Part shown: positions 23,798-34,247 of the stretch, piece after piece
Layout: every line of letters begins with the position of its first letter
How positions within the stretch are numbered: the first letter of the stretch is position 1
Assembly (NCBI RefSeq): GCF_026745355.1
Contig: NC_079210.1
Coordinates: 5,739,204-5,803,203, forward strand
DNA from: Beta vulgaris subsp. vulgaris
Lineage: Eukaryota; Streptophyta; Magnoliopsida; Caryophyllales; Amaranthaceae
Length of the DNA: 64,000 bases
Direction: 5' to 3'
Translations under genes and position numbers: made by a program
Notes under the pieces: model-generated
What the model was told of the DNA's origin: nothing
Seen by the model: the letters and a program-made list of their open reading frames with translations, nothing else
Database searches by the model: none

Positions 23798-25318
23798 CAC
23801 TAGTAGAATAAATGCTATTTGCTGCGGTGATATTGCTGCGGTTTTACCTATACGCAGCAATATTACACGCAAAAAAAAAGAAAAAATAGAAAATAACTAT
23901 ATTGCTGCGGTTCCCGCCCAAAACCGCAGCAATATGGTTCAACGGATGCATTTTGAAAAAAATGTGGGGCCTGGAAAGACTAATATTGCTGCGGTTTTGG
24001 GCGGGAAACCGCAGCAATATAAAAAATAATATTTTTAAAATATATTGCTGCGGTTTCCCGCCAAAAACCGCAGCAATATTGTATGCTTTTTTTAAGAAAA
24101 AAAAAGAACGCACGGGTTTGGGCTTTGTCAAATATTAAAAGTATGCTATTAGGGTTCCTTATCTCTCAACCTCTTTTTTTTTTCTCTCGGCCGTTTTTCA
24201 ACTCCCTCTCCTCTCTCTCTCCTCTCACGCCTCTCTCTCTCCCCTCTCACTCTCAATTTTTCGCCTCTCATCTCAATTCTTCGAATGAATCAACACATCA
24301 ATTCTCAAATTGGGTGATTTTATGAGATCTATCTCGTTTTCTTCGTCGGATGTTAGATTTCTTAGTCGGCTTTTCCATTTCTTCGTCGTTTTCATTGTGG
24401 GCTGTTCGATTTCTTCATCGGCTTTCCGAAATCTTCGTCGGCTGTTCGAATTCTTCGTCGGTCGAAGTCATTCCTTCGTCGGCTGTTCGATTTCTTCGTC
24501 GGTCTAAGTCGTCCCCTCGTTGCATGTTTGATTTGTTCGTCGGTCGAAGTCGTTCCGTCGTCGGCTGTTCGATTGCTTCGTCGGTCGAAGTCAATCCGTC
24601 GTCGGCCGTTCAGATCGAGACAAAGAAAGCCCCAACCTCGCGCTAGTCGACGACTTTCTTGGGCCGTTCATCAGATCGTTCCGTCGTCGGTTTCATTTTT
24701 AGATTATTTTTTCAGAATTTTGTGTTTTTTTTCTGTTATTATTTTCTATTATTTTTGTAATTGTTGTTATTTTGGTTATTGTTGTTGTAATATTTTCAAA
24801 TCTAGTGTTTTATTGTATTATCTTATTATATTTATAGTATAAATTTGTTCTTTTATTTTTTGAAGTTACATAGCAGATTTTTTATAATCTGCCTTCAAAA
24901 AAAGTAATAACATAATATATTTTTTTTATTTGTGTTTTTTTTATGTTTTTGAATTTTATATAATAACTTGTTGTCATTAGTTTCAATAAGTAATGTTTTA
25001 TTTTATTTCAACCTTTTTATTTTCCAAATCTGATGTCAAAATAAAAAAAAAAAAAAAAAATTTTTCCTGCCCAACGTATATTGCTGCGGTTTTAAGTAAA
25101 AAACCGCAGCAATATATGTTGTACTATTTTAATCTAAAATACTAATATTGTTGCGGTTTTGTACTTAAAACCGCAGCAATATATGTCAAATATTGCTGCG
25201 GTTTAAAACCGCAGCAATATATTAATTACCTATTGCTGCGCCCTTAATTGCTGCGCGCCCAAAAACGCAGCAATAGGGCAGTTTTTAACCGCAGCAAATA
25301 GCATTTATTCTACTAGTG
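23798..25318. mobile_element. CACTA-derived non-autonomous element (1.5 kb) with hairpin-rich ends
   Basis: It starts CACTAGTAGAATAAATGC and ends GCATTTATTCTACTAGTG, a perfect inverted repeat that continues into a TTGCTGCGG motif. The 3-bp flanks are TAG and CAG, an imperfect duplication. Both arms (about 23825-24082 and 25078-25300) are made of many short inverted units of ATTGCTGCGGTTT/AAACCGCAGCAAT with different loops. The centre has a CT-rich stretch and a TTCGTCGG repeat. There is no transposase. Confidence 0.85.
24350..24690 (+). repeat. Irregular TTCGTCGG/GTTCGATTTCTTCGTCGG minisatellite
   Basis: About a dozen copies of a core CTTCGTCGG, often joined to CTGTTCGA, are spaced 10-30 bases apart on the plus strand in the middle of the CACTA derivative. 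All three frames appear partly open because of the repeat, so the frames here are not taken as genes. Confidence 0.7.
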
Positions 25319-25476
25319 CAGCTCACCAGTTTTGGACAATCCTCGGTTACTGCCAAACTTCTCACGGGTCCGTCACCGTTTCAACACCGAAACACCAACT
25401 TTTGTTAGAGTTCTTAAAATTTTCAAAAAAACGTTTTGGTTTTATGTACATGCAACTTAAAAATTTGGGAAATTTC

Positions 25477-26412
25477 CACTAGGGGAAAAAAACGGAAGGG
25501 CTGCGTTGCAAGGAAACGCAGCCCTTAATAGTGAAGGGCTGCGGTTTTCGGCTAACCGCAGCCCTATAAGTAACAAAGGGCTGCGGTCAATGCAAAAACT
25601 GCAGCCCTTTTAGTGAAGGGTTGCGGTTAGCCGAAAACCACAGCCCTATAAGTAATAAAGGGCTGTAGTTTTTTAAAAACGCAGCCCTTTATGGGCTTTT
25701 TTTTAAATAACTATAATTTAAAAAGAATTGATGGGCTAAGGGTTTCTCACAATTTAAACTCCCTCTTCTCTTTCACCCTCCCTCTTCTCTCTCACGTCCA
25801 TCACTAATGAAATCGAGCATCATTACAAGAGAAGGGACATGAACATAACAACCACTCTAAACCCTTTGCCTCTACTCTACCTACGCCTTTACAGAAACAA
25901 TTACATGGAAATTGTGACAATGCGACCAGCACTCGCGACGCCCTTCTCCGGGTCCTTCTCCGTTCGTCCTTCTCCGGGTCGAACTCCGGCCATTTTTTTC
26001 GTCGTCGAACTCCGGCAACGATAGCAACAAGTGATAGATTTTTTGTTTTTCAGATCTATAATTTCTTGATCTTTGTTTGATGAATGTTCATGTAATTTCA
26101 GATCTATAATTTTTCTCTTTTGTATTTTCGTTCGTTTTTTTTTTTAATTTTTTTTCATTTTTGTTCATTTTCGTTCATTTTTTTTCATTTTTAGGGTTGC
26201 GGTTATGGTCAAAACCGCAGCCCTTTGTACAAAGAAGGGCTGCGTATAAGGCCTAAAACCGCAGCCCATCCATATCGTAAGGGCTGCGCTTTTGGGCCTC
26301 AACCGCAACCCTTCGTTGCTTTAGTGAAGGGCTGCTACGGAAAGGGTTGTTGGTCAAAAACGCAACCCTTAGGGCTTTTTTGACCGCAACCCTTCCGTTT
26401 TTTCCACTAGTG
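25477..26412. mobile_element. CACTA-derived non-autonomous element (936 bp) nested in the MULE end
   Basis: The ends are CACTAGGGGAAAAAAACGG and, on the other strand, CACTAGTGGAAAAAACGG; the 3-bp flanks are both TTC. Both arms carry repeated inverted units of AAGGGCTGCGGTTTT and its complement. The design parallels the CACTA derivative at 23798-25318 but the repeat word differs. It sits ten bases inside the left MULE end. Confidence 0.88.
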
Positions 26413-26893
26413 TTCATCAGATACCCCCGAGGTTCGGCGTAATTCCCAAATTATCCCCCACATTTGGAGAATTCCTCAGTTACACCTGAGGTTTGTATTT
26501 GGGCTCAAGACACCCTTACTATAGACGGAACCCTAACGTCGTTAGGTTTTCCCTCTCTCTCCCCAATTTTCTCTCTCCTCCCATTCCCCCACCCACTGCC
26601 AACACCCCCCTCCCCCACTCCGACGGCCAACAGCCGGCGACCACCATCACTCCGGCGACTGCGACCTTACCCCCTCCCTTCGCCGGCTAGAACAGCAGTA
26701 CCCCTCGGCGACCCTACCCCTCCCTTCGCCGGCCATAACAGCAGTACCCCCCGACAACCCCACCTTGTCCCTTTCCCCCACCCTATCCCTTTCCCCCACC
26801 CTCTCCCTTTCCCCCACCTTCGACACCCCACCCTATCCCTGCCTTTCCCCATTCTTGATTCCCCCACCCCACCCTGACATCACCCCCTCCCCC

Positions 26894-28005
26894 TAGAGAT
26901 GGAAATGGATCGGGTTCGGGGCGGATGGACCATCACCCGCATCCACCACCCGCCACCATCCACCCCACCCGATCCATCCACCACCCGGCTCCACCACCAC
27001 CCGAATCCATCCATCCGTCATCCACGGGTGAAACGGATGGATCGGATGATAAACGGATGTCCTATATACTCCTATGTAATACTTAATATTTAATTATTTA
27101 GTGCGCCCGAACTGCAGAACTAGTTAATACATTGACGAAATTACAAGGCAAACAGCAGAACTGCAGAAGTGCAGCAAAAAAAAAAGAAGAAAAAAGAAGG
27201 TGAAGCAAAACAGCTATGGCAGCAGAATAGAAGCAGCAAAAAAAAATTACAAGTAAAATTACATTGAAATGAAAAGCTAATACACAAAATCATTCTAAAT
27301 CAATCTGACGAAATATGTGATGAAATCAATCTGACGAAATGAAACAAAAAAAAAAATTACATGTAAAATTACATTGAAATGAAACAGCTAATACATTGAC
27401 GAAATGAAAACATTCTAAACAATTGAAATCGAGGCTCCAATCAATCTGAATTCACTCAATCCACCATCATCTCTATCAATCTATCACTAACTAGTTAATA
27501 ATTTAACTAACAACCAGAATTCGAGTAAAATATGGAAGAACAACATAGGACAAAAAAGAAGAGCATACCGTCGTCCACTCGTCCCTTCGCTTCGCCGGCG
27601 CCGGCACTGATGGTGTTTGGTGGATTGAGACGACAGTCATAGACTAAGAGAGAGAGAGAGTAGAGAAATTAGGATTTGAGAAGAATGAGAAATTGAGAAT
27701 TGAGAGTAGAGAGTAGACGACTTGAATGGGATTAGGGGATTTAGGGGAAAACTGATTGAGTATATGGGCCTGGGCTTATATCACCATATGGGATTATTTC
27801 AGAAATTTTAAAAAAAGAAAGTTTGTTAATATAACCGGGTTGTCGGGTCGGGTGGTGGATGAAATTTTCCCACCCGAATCCGATCCACCACCCGAACCAG
27901 ATAATCCACCACCCTCCAATCATCCGTTTATCCCGGGTTTTTCACCCATCCGTTTATGCGGGTGGAGCGGGTGAGCGGGTCACCCACTGGATATTTCCAT
28001 CTCTA
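26894..28005. mobile_element. hAT-type non-autonomous element (1.1 kb) nested in the MULE
   Basis: The ends are TAGAGATGGAAAT on both strands, and the 8-bp flanks CCTCCCCC are identical (26886-26893 and 28006-28013). The arms are rich in CACCCG/ATCCACC words in inverted orientation. The central part is AT-rich and has no transposase frame. Confidence 0.88.
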
Positions 28006-28442
28006 CCTCCCCCCTTCCCCCTATTGGAAATGGCACCCCTTCCCTATCTTCCATCGTGGGTCGACCCCCTCCCCTTCCCCACCCAGATACGCCGCCCCAA
28101 ACCCTAAAATCCGCCCTCGAAACCACCCTAGGCTACTGTTCTGCTGTTCTGGTCGGCGCCAACATCGAGGGTGAGGGAATCGGGAATGGGGAAGGGAGGG
28201 GGTAGGGTCGTCGGGGCCGGAGTGGGGGGGGGGGGTTGGTAGTGGGTGGGGGAATGGGAAGAGAGAGAAAATTGGGGAAAGAGATAGGGAAAACCTAACG
28301 GCGTTAGGGTTCATCCATAGTAAGGTGTCTTGAGCCCAAACACAAACCTCGGGGGTATTTGAGGAATTTCCCAAATGTGGAGAGTAATTTGGAAATTACG
28401 CCAAACCTCAGGGGAACCTGAGGAAATTTTCCCTAAAAATTT

Positions 28443-28918
28443 CGATGGTTGTTTTCAAAATGTGAAAATTTTTAAAATCTGAATTTTTTGTTAATAGTAT
28501 ATTGTATTTTTCCTAATCCAATTTATAGGTATCAAAAATTTTGAATTAAATATAGCATGATATCCGAAAATATGAATATCTCGAACTTCAAATCGAATCT
28601 ACTCAACTCAAAAGACCACGACACTCCCCTAAGAAAATGAAACCGGTGCATAAAAATAATCAGAGAACTACCATCTAACAAAAATAAGAAGAAGAAAGAC
28701 AACGTTCGTTTTCATGAAAATAAACTTACACGCGATGTATAGTAATAATAATTTATTAAGACAAATTACAAAAAATTACATGTCATGAAATCTCAAAAGT
28801 GTTTAGGCAATAATCAAGGGACGAACAAAGATGTTTAATCTTCAACCACCTTAAATTTGTTCTCCTCATGTAGCTTTTTCCCCCTTAAATTATACCTCAT
28901 ACACTTGTTAGTTTGTTA
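28443..28918. other. 3' flank of the gene at 28919-30028
   Basis: AT-rich DNA between the MULE and the stop codon of the minus-strand gene. It should contain the 3' untranslated region; a poly(A) signal candidate is at 28752-28757. Confidence 0.5.
28752..28757 (-). terminator. Candidate poly(A) signal AATAAA
   Basis: AATAAA on the minus strand, about 160 bases after the stop codon of the gene at 28919-30028. The position is plausible for a plant 3' end, but such hexamers are common in AT-rich DNA. Confidence 0.4.
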
Positions 28919-30028
28919 TCATTCATCTTCATCTTCATCTTCATCTTCTTCATCATCATCTTCGTCATACAAGAATACAAATAGTTTACCAATCCCCTGA
29001 ATGTTAGCAAGGAAGATTTTTCTACTAGAGCTGAAAGTTCTTCCACTTTTATATGGAACACCAACAATATCACCATGAGCATTGACTGTATCATACTTAC
29101 CTTCATAGAATGCAATCATGGACTCTTTCCCACTAACATCATTCACAGCTTTGATATACGACCATCCAGTGGTGTCGAAATCTCCATCTTCATGCTCAAC
29201 ATACACCAACATATCTCTAGGAAACATTCCCGGAACATTTTCATCTAAAGGCGTAAACACAGGTAGTGTTTCCTCCCTTGCTAATCTACCAACACTCAAG
29301 CTTGGTTGAGGATACGGTAGTGGAAAATCGGAATATTCGAACCTCGAATCACCAACATGGCGTTTCCTATTTTTCACAACCTTAGCAGGATCACCCACTA
29401 GTTTTGGCTGACACCGTCTCAGTTGTTCTCGCAGCTTCTTTATCTCTTCATTTTTCTTGCTAATTTTATGCTCTGCCTTTCTTAGAGCATCAGTCAAAGA
29501 CTTGTTCTGTTTCACTAGCTCATGGATTTGGACAGCCTTGTCATCGGCAGCCATGATCTGATCATGTTTGAGGGAAACCAAGACGTGATTACCATTGCGA
29601 AAGTCGCAACGATCCCAATTAAAATTGATGGTGGTAGTACTAGTAGTGAAAGAGATGGAATGAGGGTGGAGTTTAGTATAAATTGACCAACTAAAGAGGT
29701 CATTAAGGCGGTAATATTGGGGAGTAAAAGATAGGTCTCCTACCAAAGCAGTATCAAAATAGCTATAACCTTGGTAATTTACAATCAAATGGGAGAAGTA
29801 AAGATCTTGTGCCAAATCTTGTAATAAAGAACCTTGTATTTCAGTTTCATATAGTTTGATGGAGCTGTAATCGCACCATTCTGCAGCCCCTACACTGTGT
29901 TTGTACACCCAGTTTTTCGCCTCGACTCCGGAAGAGTGAGGGACCTTCAATTCCCATACCCAAAGGGAGTTTGTATCTGGTGCTAAAAGGAATAGATTGG
30001 GAGATGAATCTAGTTGAAAAACACCCAT
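28919..30028 (-). CDS. Unknown 369-aa protein with coiled coil and acidic tail (paralogue A)
   Basis: I do not recognise this family. A single uninterrupted frame starts at ATG 30028 (MGVFQLDSSPNLF). Residues 1-120 form a domain with EIQGSLLQDLAQDL, LIVNYQGYSYF and YYRLNDLFSW. Residues about 160-205 are a charged heptad-like coil (ALRKAEHKISKKNEEIKKLR). Residues about 265-352 form a second domain (MFPRDMLVYVEHEDGDFDTT, MIAFYEGKYDTV). The last 16 residues are almost all D/E. No signal peptide or membrane segment is evident. The plus-strand gene at 38197-39345 has the same order of domains and aligned motifs, so I infer a diverged pair. The intact frame among ruined element genes supports a real gene. 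A transposon-derived origin is not excluded. Confidence 0.75.
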   Translation of the reverse strand: MGVFQLDSSPNLFLLAPDTNSLWVWELKVPHSSGVEAKNWVYKHSVGAAEWCDYSSIKLYETEIQGSLLQDLAQDLYFSHLIVNYQGYSYFDTALVGDLSFTPQYYRLNDLFSWSIYTKLHPHSISFTTSTTTINFNWDRCDFRNGNHVLVSLKHDQIMAADDKAVQIHELVKQNKSLTDALRKAEHKISKKNEEIKKLREQLRRCQPKLVGDPAKVVKNRKRHVGDSRFEYSDFPLPYPQPSLSVGRLAREETLPVFTPLDENVPGMFPRDMLVYVEHEDGDFDTTGWSYIKAVNDVSGKESMIAFYEGKYDTVNAHGDIVGVPYKSGRTFSSSRKIFLANIQGIGKLFVFLYDEDDDEEDEDEDEDE

Positions 30029-30196
30029 TTTGGGTACGAAAGGAGGTGAAAATTATAAGTGGTTTTGTTTGTTGTTTGTTTCTACTAGGATATATAGTTA
30101 GGATGAGTTTCGAGAGGATGGTGAACTATGATCAATTAGTTTGTGGGAAGATTTCCTCTTTGTATGGCTTAAGCAAGTCGGGAGTTCCAGAGTTAC

Positions 30197-30205
30197 TTAT
30201 ATAAA
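30197..30205 (-). promoter_or_regulatory. Candidate TATA box of paralogue A
   Basis: The minus strand reads GGTTTATATAAGTA about 170 bases before the ATG at 30028, which would give a leader of roughly 140 bases. A short inverted-repeat element begins 43 bases further upstream (30248). Confidence 0.5.
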
Positions 30206-30247
30206 CCGTGCACGCGATATAAAAGTTTTTTTTTACTAGTAGACTAG

Positions 30248-30509
30248 GAGAAAGTATAGTCCCATATTCGGTATGGGACAACTTTTCTCATATTAGTTAC
30301 TTGATATGATTAGATGTAGCTCAGATATGATTTAATAGCGAACTGATATGATTTGATGTAACCCATATATGATTTAAGATTTCAACTAACAAGCTCCCAA
30401 AAAAAAATATGAAATTTTTTTTTATAATTTTTTGATACTACTTTTTGTCATAAAAATTACATAAATGCCATGGTATTGGCACATACCCGGTATGAGAATA
30501 TCATTGCTC
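30248..30509. mobile_element. MITE (262 bp, MULE-like) with 10-bp direct flanks, upstream of paralogue A
   Basis: The flanking sequence AGTAGACTAG occurs exactly on both sides (30238-30247 and 30510-30519). The ends are imperfectly inverted: GAGAAAGTATAGTCCCATAT on the left and GAGCAATGATATTCTCATAC from the right on the other strand. Inside, a TGATATGATT(TA/AG)ATGTA-like phrase is repeated. A 9-10-bp duplication suggests a Mutator-type MITE. Confidence 0.7.
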
Positions 30510-30617
30510 AGTAGACTAGTAGTGTGTCTCTTTCTTGAGGTTATAAAATTATATTTTGGAAGCCCTTTTGCTTCAGGGGAATCAACATATATACGGATTT
30601 ACTGATTGTTTTATAGC

Positions 30618-31492
30618 GGGAAATTCGTAATGGTGAACTCGAATTTTTTGAGTTTTCTATTGATGATCCTTAGTTTTTATATTAAAAGGCATGCGTGACA
30701 ATGTATATACGCCATGTGGCACCTCCACGCAATGTATACACGACATGTGGCACCTCTGTTACTCCACTAGAATTGTCCAATGTGTACACAAGTGACAAGT
30801 CATGTCAATTAGCTTGCAACAAAATTTGAACCCATGACCTCTTGCAATTATATATGACACAATTACCATCTCAACCAACTTTTAATCATGTTTTAAGTGT
30901 CCAGATTATTATATTTGTACCTTTTAAATGTTGAGTTTTCCTTAATATATTTTAATGGGAATGAAAAAAAATGCATATCAAATTTGTAAAACAATACCAA
31001 CCCGGAGCAACGTCCGAGTCCAAATACTAGTTGTAGTTTAAAATATGATCTTATAAAAGCAAAAAAAATCGTTAATTTCAATAATTTTCCATTTGAACTA
31101 ATGTCTTGGCACACAAACCAAGGTGCTTTCGATCATTTTTTGTCAATTTTGACGTTAGATTTGACCCTTAAGGGCCAAAATGACACTCAATTCCTTAGCC
31201 AACTAATTTTAGGCATAAAAATAATTTGGACTTTAAAATTGAACCTTAAGAGGTAAAATGAGCCCTGTAACTTTAACCGAACTATGTTTGCGATATGCAA
31301 ACCTAGACAATTTTCAAGCACACAAACTGAGACATTTATTCTAATGGAAAGTTGACGAAACTAACAGGTTTTTACTCTACAAGATCACGTTTGGGAATAA
31401 AACAATAATTGAGGGTTACCATTGGGAATAAAAAAAACTTAGGGCCACCAATGAGAAACTCGAAAAGTTCGAGGTACCATTGGGAATTTTCC
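30618..31492. mobile_element. MULE-type MITE containing a Helitron
   Basis: The left end GGGAAATTCGTAATGGTG with AACTCGAATTTTTTGAG matches the right end on the other strand, GGAAAATTCCCAATGGTA with CCTCGAACTTTTCGAG. The flanks TTTTATAGC (30609-30617) and TTTTATATT (31493-31501) agree at 7 of 9 bases. A Helitron occupies 30678-31030 just inside the left end. No coding frame is present. Confidence 0.65.
30678..31030 (+). mobile_element. Non-autonomous Helitron, 5' end incomplete
   Basis: The left part TATATTAAAAGGCATGCG and GCCATGTGGCACC matches the Helitron at 51836. The right end has a hairpin-forming CCCGGAGCAACGTCCGAG followed by TCCAAATACTAG and then T. The expected 5' TCTATA start is missing or blurred into the host TIR, so the exact left boundary is uncertain. 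Confidence 0.7.
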
Positions 31493-31501
31493 TTTTATAT
31501 T

Positions 31502-32789
31502 TGATACTATTCACATAATCTACTTTTACCATCATGTATTATTCGTATGTAAATAAAAAATGTGGTTATTTGAAATCTTGTTAGACTTGTCTCAATATAT
31601 ATTTTGAACTTGATGTAAAAAAAAAAAGACCAATTAAACATATTGAAAAGACCAATTATAATTTTTACTTAAACATAATTATAACCATTGATTTTCAAAA
31701 TCGTGAGTTCGTAATTAACATGCAAAGAGCAAATAGTAAACCTGAAAAAAGGATGAAGTAGTATTATTGTTGCAATTTATATATTTTTATTATTAAAAAT
31801 ATACTCCATCTATCTCAAATTAGTTCGATCCATTGTCCTGGCTCATATGACTAATATGTTTATGAATACTAATAAAAAGTAACGGGTTTTTCTACGTCAT
31901 ACTCTTGTGTTTTTTTAGATTTCGTGTATACCCCAATTTATGAAAATTTCACACAATGTCTTTAAACTTACATTATTGCATGCATGATGCCCCGACATCA
32001 TCCATGGGTAATTAATTTTGTTTAATTTTTGTGATTTAGTGCAACTAATTTAACGTATAAATATTGCTCACAAGAATTAGTCTATGTATAAGTTAAATAA
32101 ATTTCACTAGATTGCAAAAGTAAACGAAATTAATGATGTCTAGTTAAAGACATAGATATTGTGCATTGAATTTGCAAGTTTAAGAGTATTGCGTGGGATT
32201 TCAAAAAGATTGGATACAATGTAAAAACTGAAGAAACACACGGATATATTGTAGAAGAACCTAAAAGTGATTATTACTTTGTTTAATTAGGAAAATCATG
32301 ACTAAGATTTAGCTTGTACGAGCATATATATTATGAGTATTTTAATATAAAACGGTATGTAGTTTATCACTTTTTTTGTATAGGTTGGAGATAAATTAAA
32401 AATTTTGTGTTACCTTTTTTTAAAGGTAATGACTAATAAGAATTTCTTTATAAGGAAGGAGAAATTTGGGAATTGTCTTATAAAGAGTGAGAATGAAACT
32501 CTGTTATAAAAGTGGAAGGATAGTCTTACAATTACTAGGCTAACCTTAAACTTCCATGCATGTCTTCGTTTTGCACAAGTTGACAATGTAGCCAATGTAT
32601 ATGTGTGTGCTGTATATAGTGTAATATTTTTCTGGACATGTCCATCGACTTTTATGTTTGTGTGTTGTATGATACTATGATAATGGACTAATGGTGATAT
32701 TGACGAGTGACCCCTTTGTCTTTTTTTTTTTTGCAAACAAAATGTTAAACTTATCGTAAACTAGAGAAAGTAGTTTTAATTCAGAAGGT
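31502..32789. other. AT-rich intergenic DNA
   Basis: No gene is seen. Near 31801 a phrase (ACTCCATCTATCTCAAATTA) resembles one end of a decayed Stowaway MITE. Minus-strand frames near 32410-32914 are low complexity and have no recognisable motif. Confidence 0.45.
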
Positions 32790-33420
32790 AAAAAGTACAC
32801 CTTGGTGTTTGTGCCTCTAGATACACCAAATGAGTATGAATTGGTCAAAATGAGTACAGACTCAAATGACTGAATGAGTATGAGTTTTCCAAATGAGTAT
32901 AATGCGTTTTTCAAATGAGTATGAGTTTTTCAAATTAGTATGAAGCCAAATGAGTATAAGTTTTTCAAATGAGTAGGTGTTTACCTAAATGAGTATAAAG
33001 CCAAACGAGTAGTCAAATGAGTATGAGTTTGTCAAATAAGTATGAGTTGGGGCTTTATTTAATTTTTTTGATTACGATATTTCTTGATTTATAAAATTAG
33101 CATACTCATTTGAGTTTTATGTACTCGTTGATTAAACATACTCAAATGCTTATAAATGAGTATGGAAATGTCTAAATGAGTATGAAAGTTGTTCAATTGA
33201 GTATGAGTTGGGTTGGAGTTTTATTTAGTTTTTTAATTATGATATTTCGTGATTTATAAAATAGGCATACTCATTTGAGTTTTATGTGTGCAAAATGGGA
33301 AGGACGCGTACTATGACCACTAAAGCAAATGTGGTTTTGTGATAGATTAGCATGCGTAATGTATATAATAGATTATTTGGGTGTACTACCGCAAGGTACA
33401 CACGGGTGTATGTTATAATT
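32790..33420. repeat. Degenerate AAATGAGTATGAG repeat array, possibly within a MITE
   Basis: About twenty imperfect copies of AAATGAGTA(T)GAG lie between 32826 and 33285, mostly in one orientation, with two inverted copies (GCATACTCATTTGAG) near 33100 and 33266. The outer parts GTACACCTTGGTGTTTGTG (about 32798) and, on the other strand, ATACACCCGTGTGTACC (about 33395) look like inverted ends of one element. No coding frame. Confidence 0.6.
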
Positions 33421-34247
33421 TGCGGTTTAAATTATATATTATAAATATACTTGACTGATTTATTCTAACTCCTTGCTCGCGTTAAGTTTTCCATTTGCCT
33501 CATAGTAAAATTAAAGTCAGATGTTGATTCAGGCCGCCTAAAACAAAATAGGTCGGAAATCAGGATGTCATGATATTTAAATCTTAATATAAATTCAATC
33601 AGGGATCCTTTGAATAAAATATGACCAAGAAGGCAAGAATTACTATTTTATCATGGTCAAGGCTAATTATTCACTTGCAATTAAATTAAGTGACGACACT
33701 AGATGCCTATTGGAGCTTGCGAACAAAATATTAGGTTAGGAGGCCATGACATTCAGATCTTAATATAACCTTCTCCAGTGTTTGGTAAGACTTTGTTTTA
33801 ATAGCAATATAAAAAGAAAGGGAAGGTATATGTATAATGTATTCACGTATAAAAAGACTTAAGCATCTACTTTCTTTAAATTAAGCCCAGGCAAAATTAG
33901 GTATTTAGGTTGAATCAACAATCATTTAATCATGGTCGTCTTCAATGCATTTTCCAAGCTCAAATTGACATCCATCCTAGTCAGCATATTTTGTTTTGAT
34001 GTTCTAATTTCTCTTTCGTGTGGACTGTGGACAATTTTTTTGACTCACTAAAATGTATTATCTTGAACATATATATTTTAATGGGGTATGATGTAATGGG
34101 TTCTTTGATTGACCTAATAAACATGGGAATCACATGTTCCTTATAAATGGACGAATATAATGAAGTTCTTAGCTAGGTTTTTGCCAAACTGACTTTTTCA
34201 TATATAATTAATAATCTTGTTTTTTGTTGAATGGATAGGGTGAGATA
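33421..34247. other. AT-rich intergenic DNA
   Basis: No gene is seen. A phrase around ATGACATTCAGATCTTAATATAA occurs twice in imperfect form (near 33566 and 33745). Confidence 0.4.

Larger units (their letters stand above)
10482..25386 (+). repeat. Gypsy-type LTR (about 466 bp) split into four pieces by insertions
   Basis: The pieces are 10482-10738, 21461-21538, 23732-23797 and 25322-25386. Joined, they give one LTR that starts TGTTGGGGGTCTAG, has a TATA box (TATAAATA, 10725-10732), an ACTTGAGCGTCGGAGGGG block typical of Tat/Athila-like R regions, and ends GTTTCAACA. The insertions are the CACTA element, a solo LTR and a CACTA derivative, each with its own target duplication. The CACTA element entered a few bases after the TATA box. 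LTR limits are inferred; no outer duplication, primer site or coding region was recognised. Confidence 0.55.
25467..28433. mobile_element. MULE-type element with long inverted ends and 9-bp duplication
   Basis: The inverted ends extend for roughly 160 bases or more: left GGGAAATTTC, then after the nested insertion CCCCCGAGGTTCGGCGTAAT, and an equivalent on the opposite strand at the right end, with TTTGGGCTCAAGACACC shared by both. The 9 bases TAAAAATTT flank it exactly (25458-25466 and 28434-28442), as for Mutator-like elements. It contains C-rich arms, a CACTA derivative (25477-26412) and a hAT element (26894-28005). Without these it is about 1.9 kb and has no transposase frame. Confidence 0.9.

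Noticed and set aside
24310..24842. Ser/Val/Phe-rich frames in several phases
   Set aside because: They are caused by the TTCGTCGG minisatellite, which keeps all three phases open.
23820..25310. Regularly spaced palindromes that could suggest a CRISPR-like array
   Set aside because: Spacing and loops are irregular, the host is a plant, and CACTA ends bound the region.
26464..26877. Proline-rich 137-codon frame
   Set aside because: It is the C-rich arm of the MULE; the complementary arm gives a mirror frame at 28021-28374.
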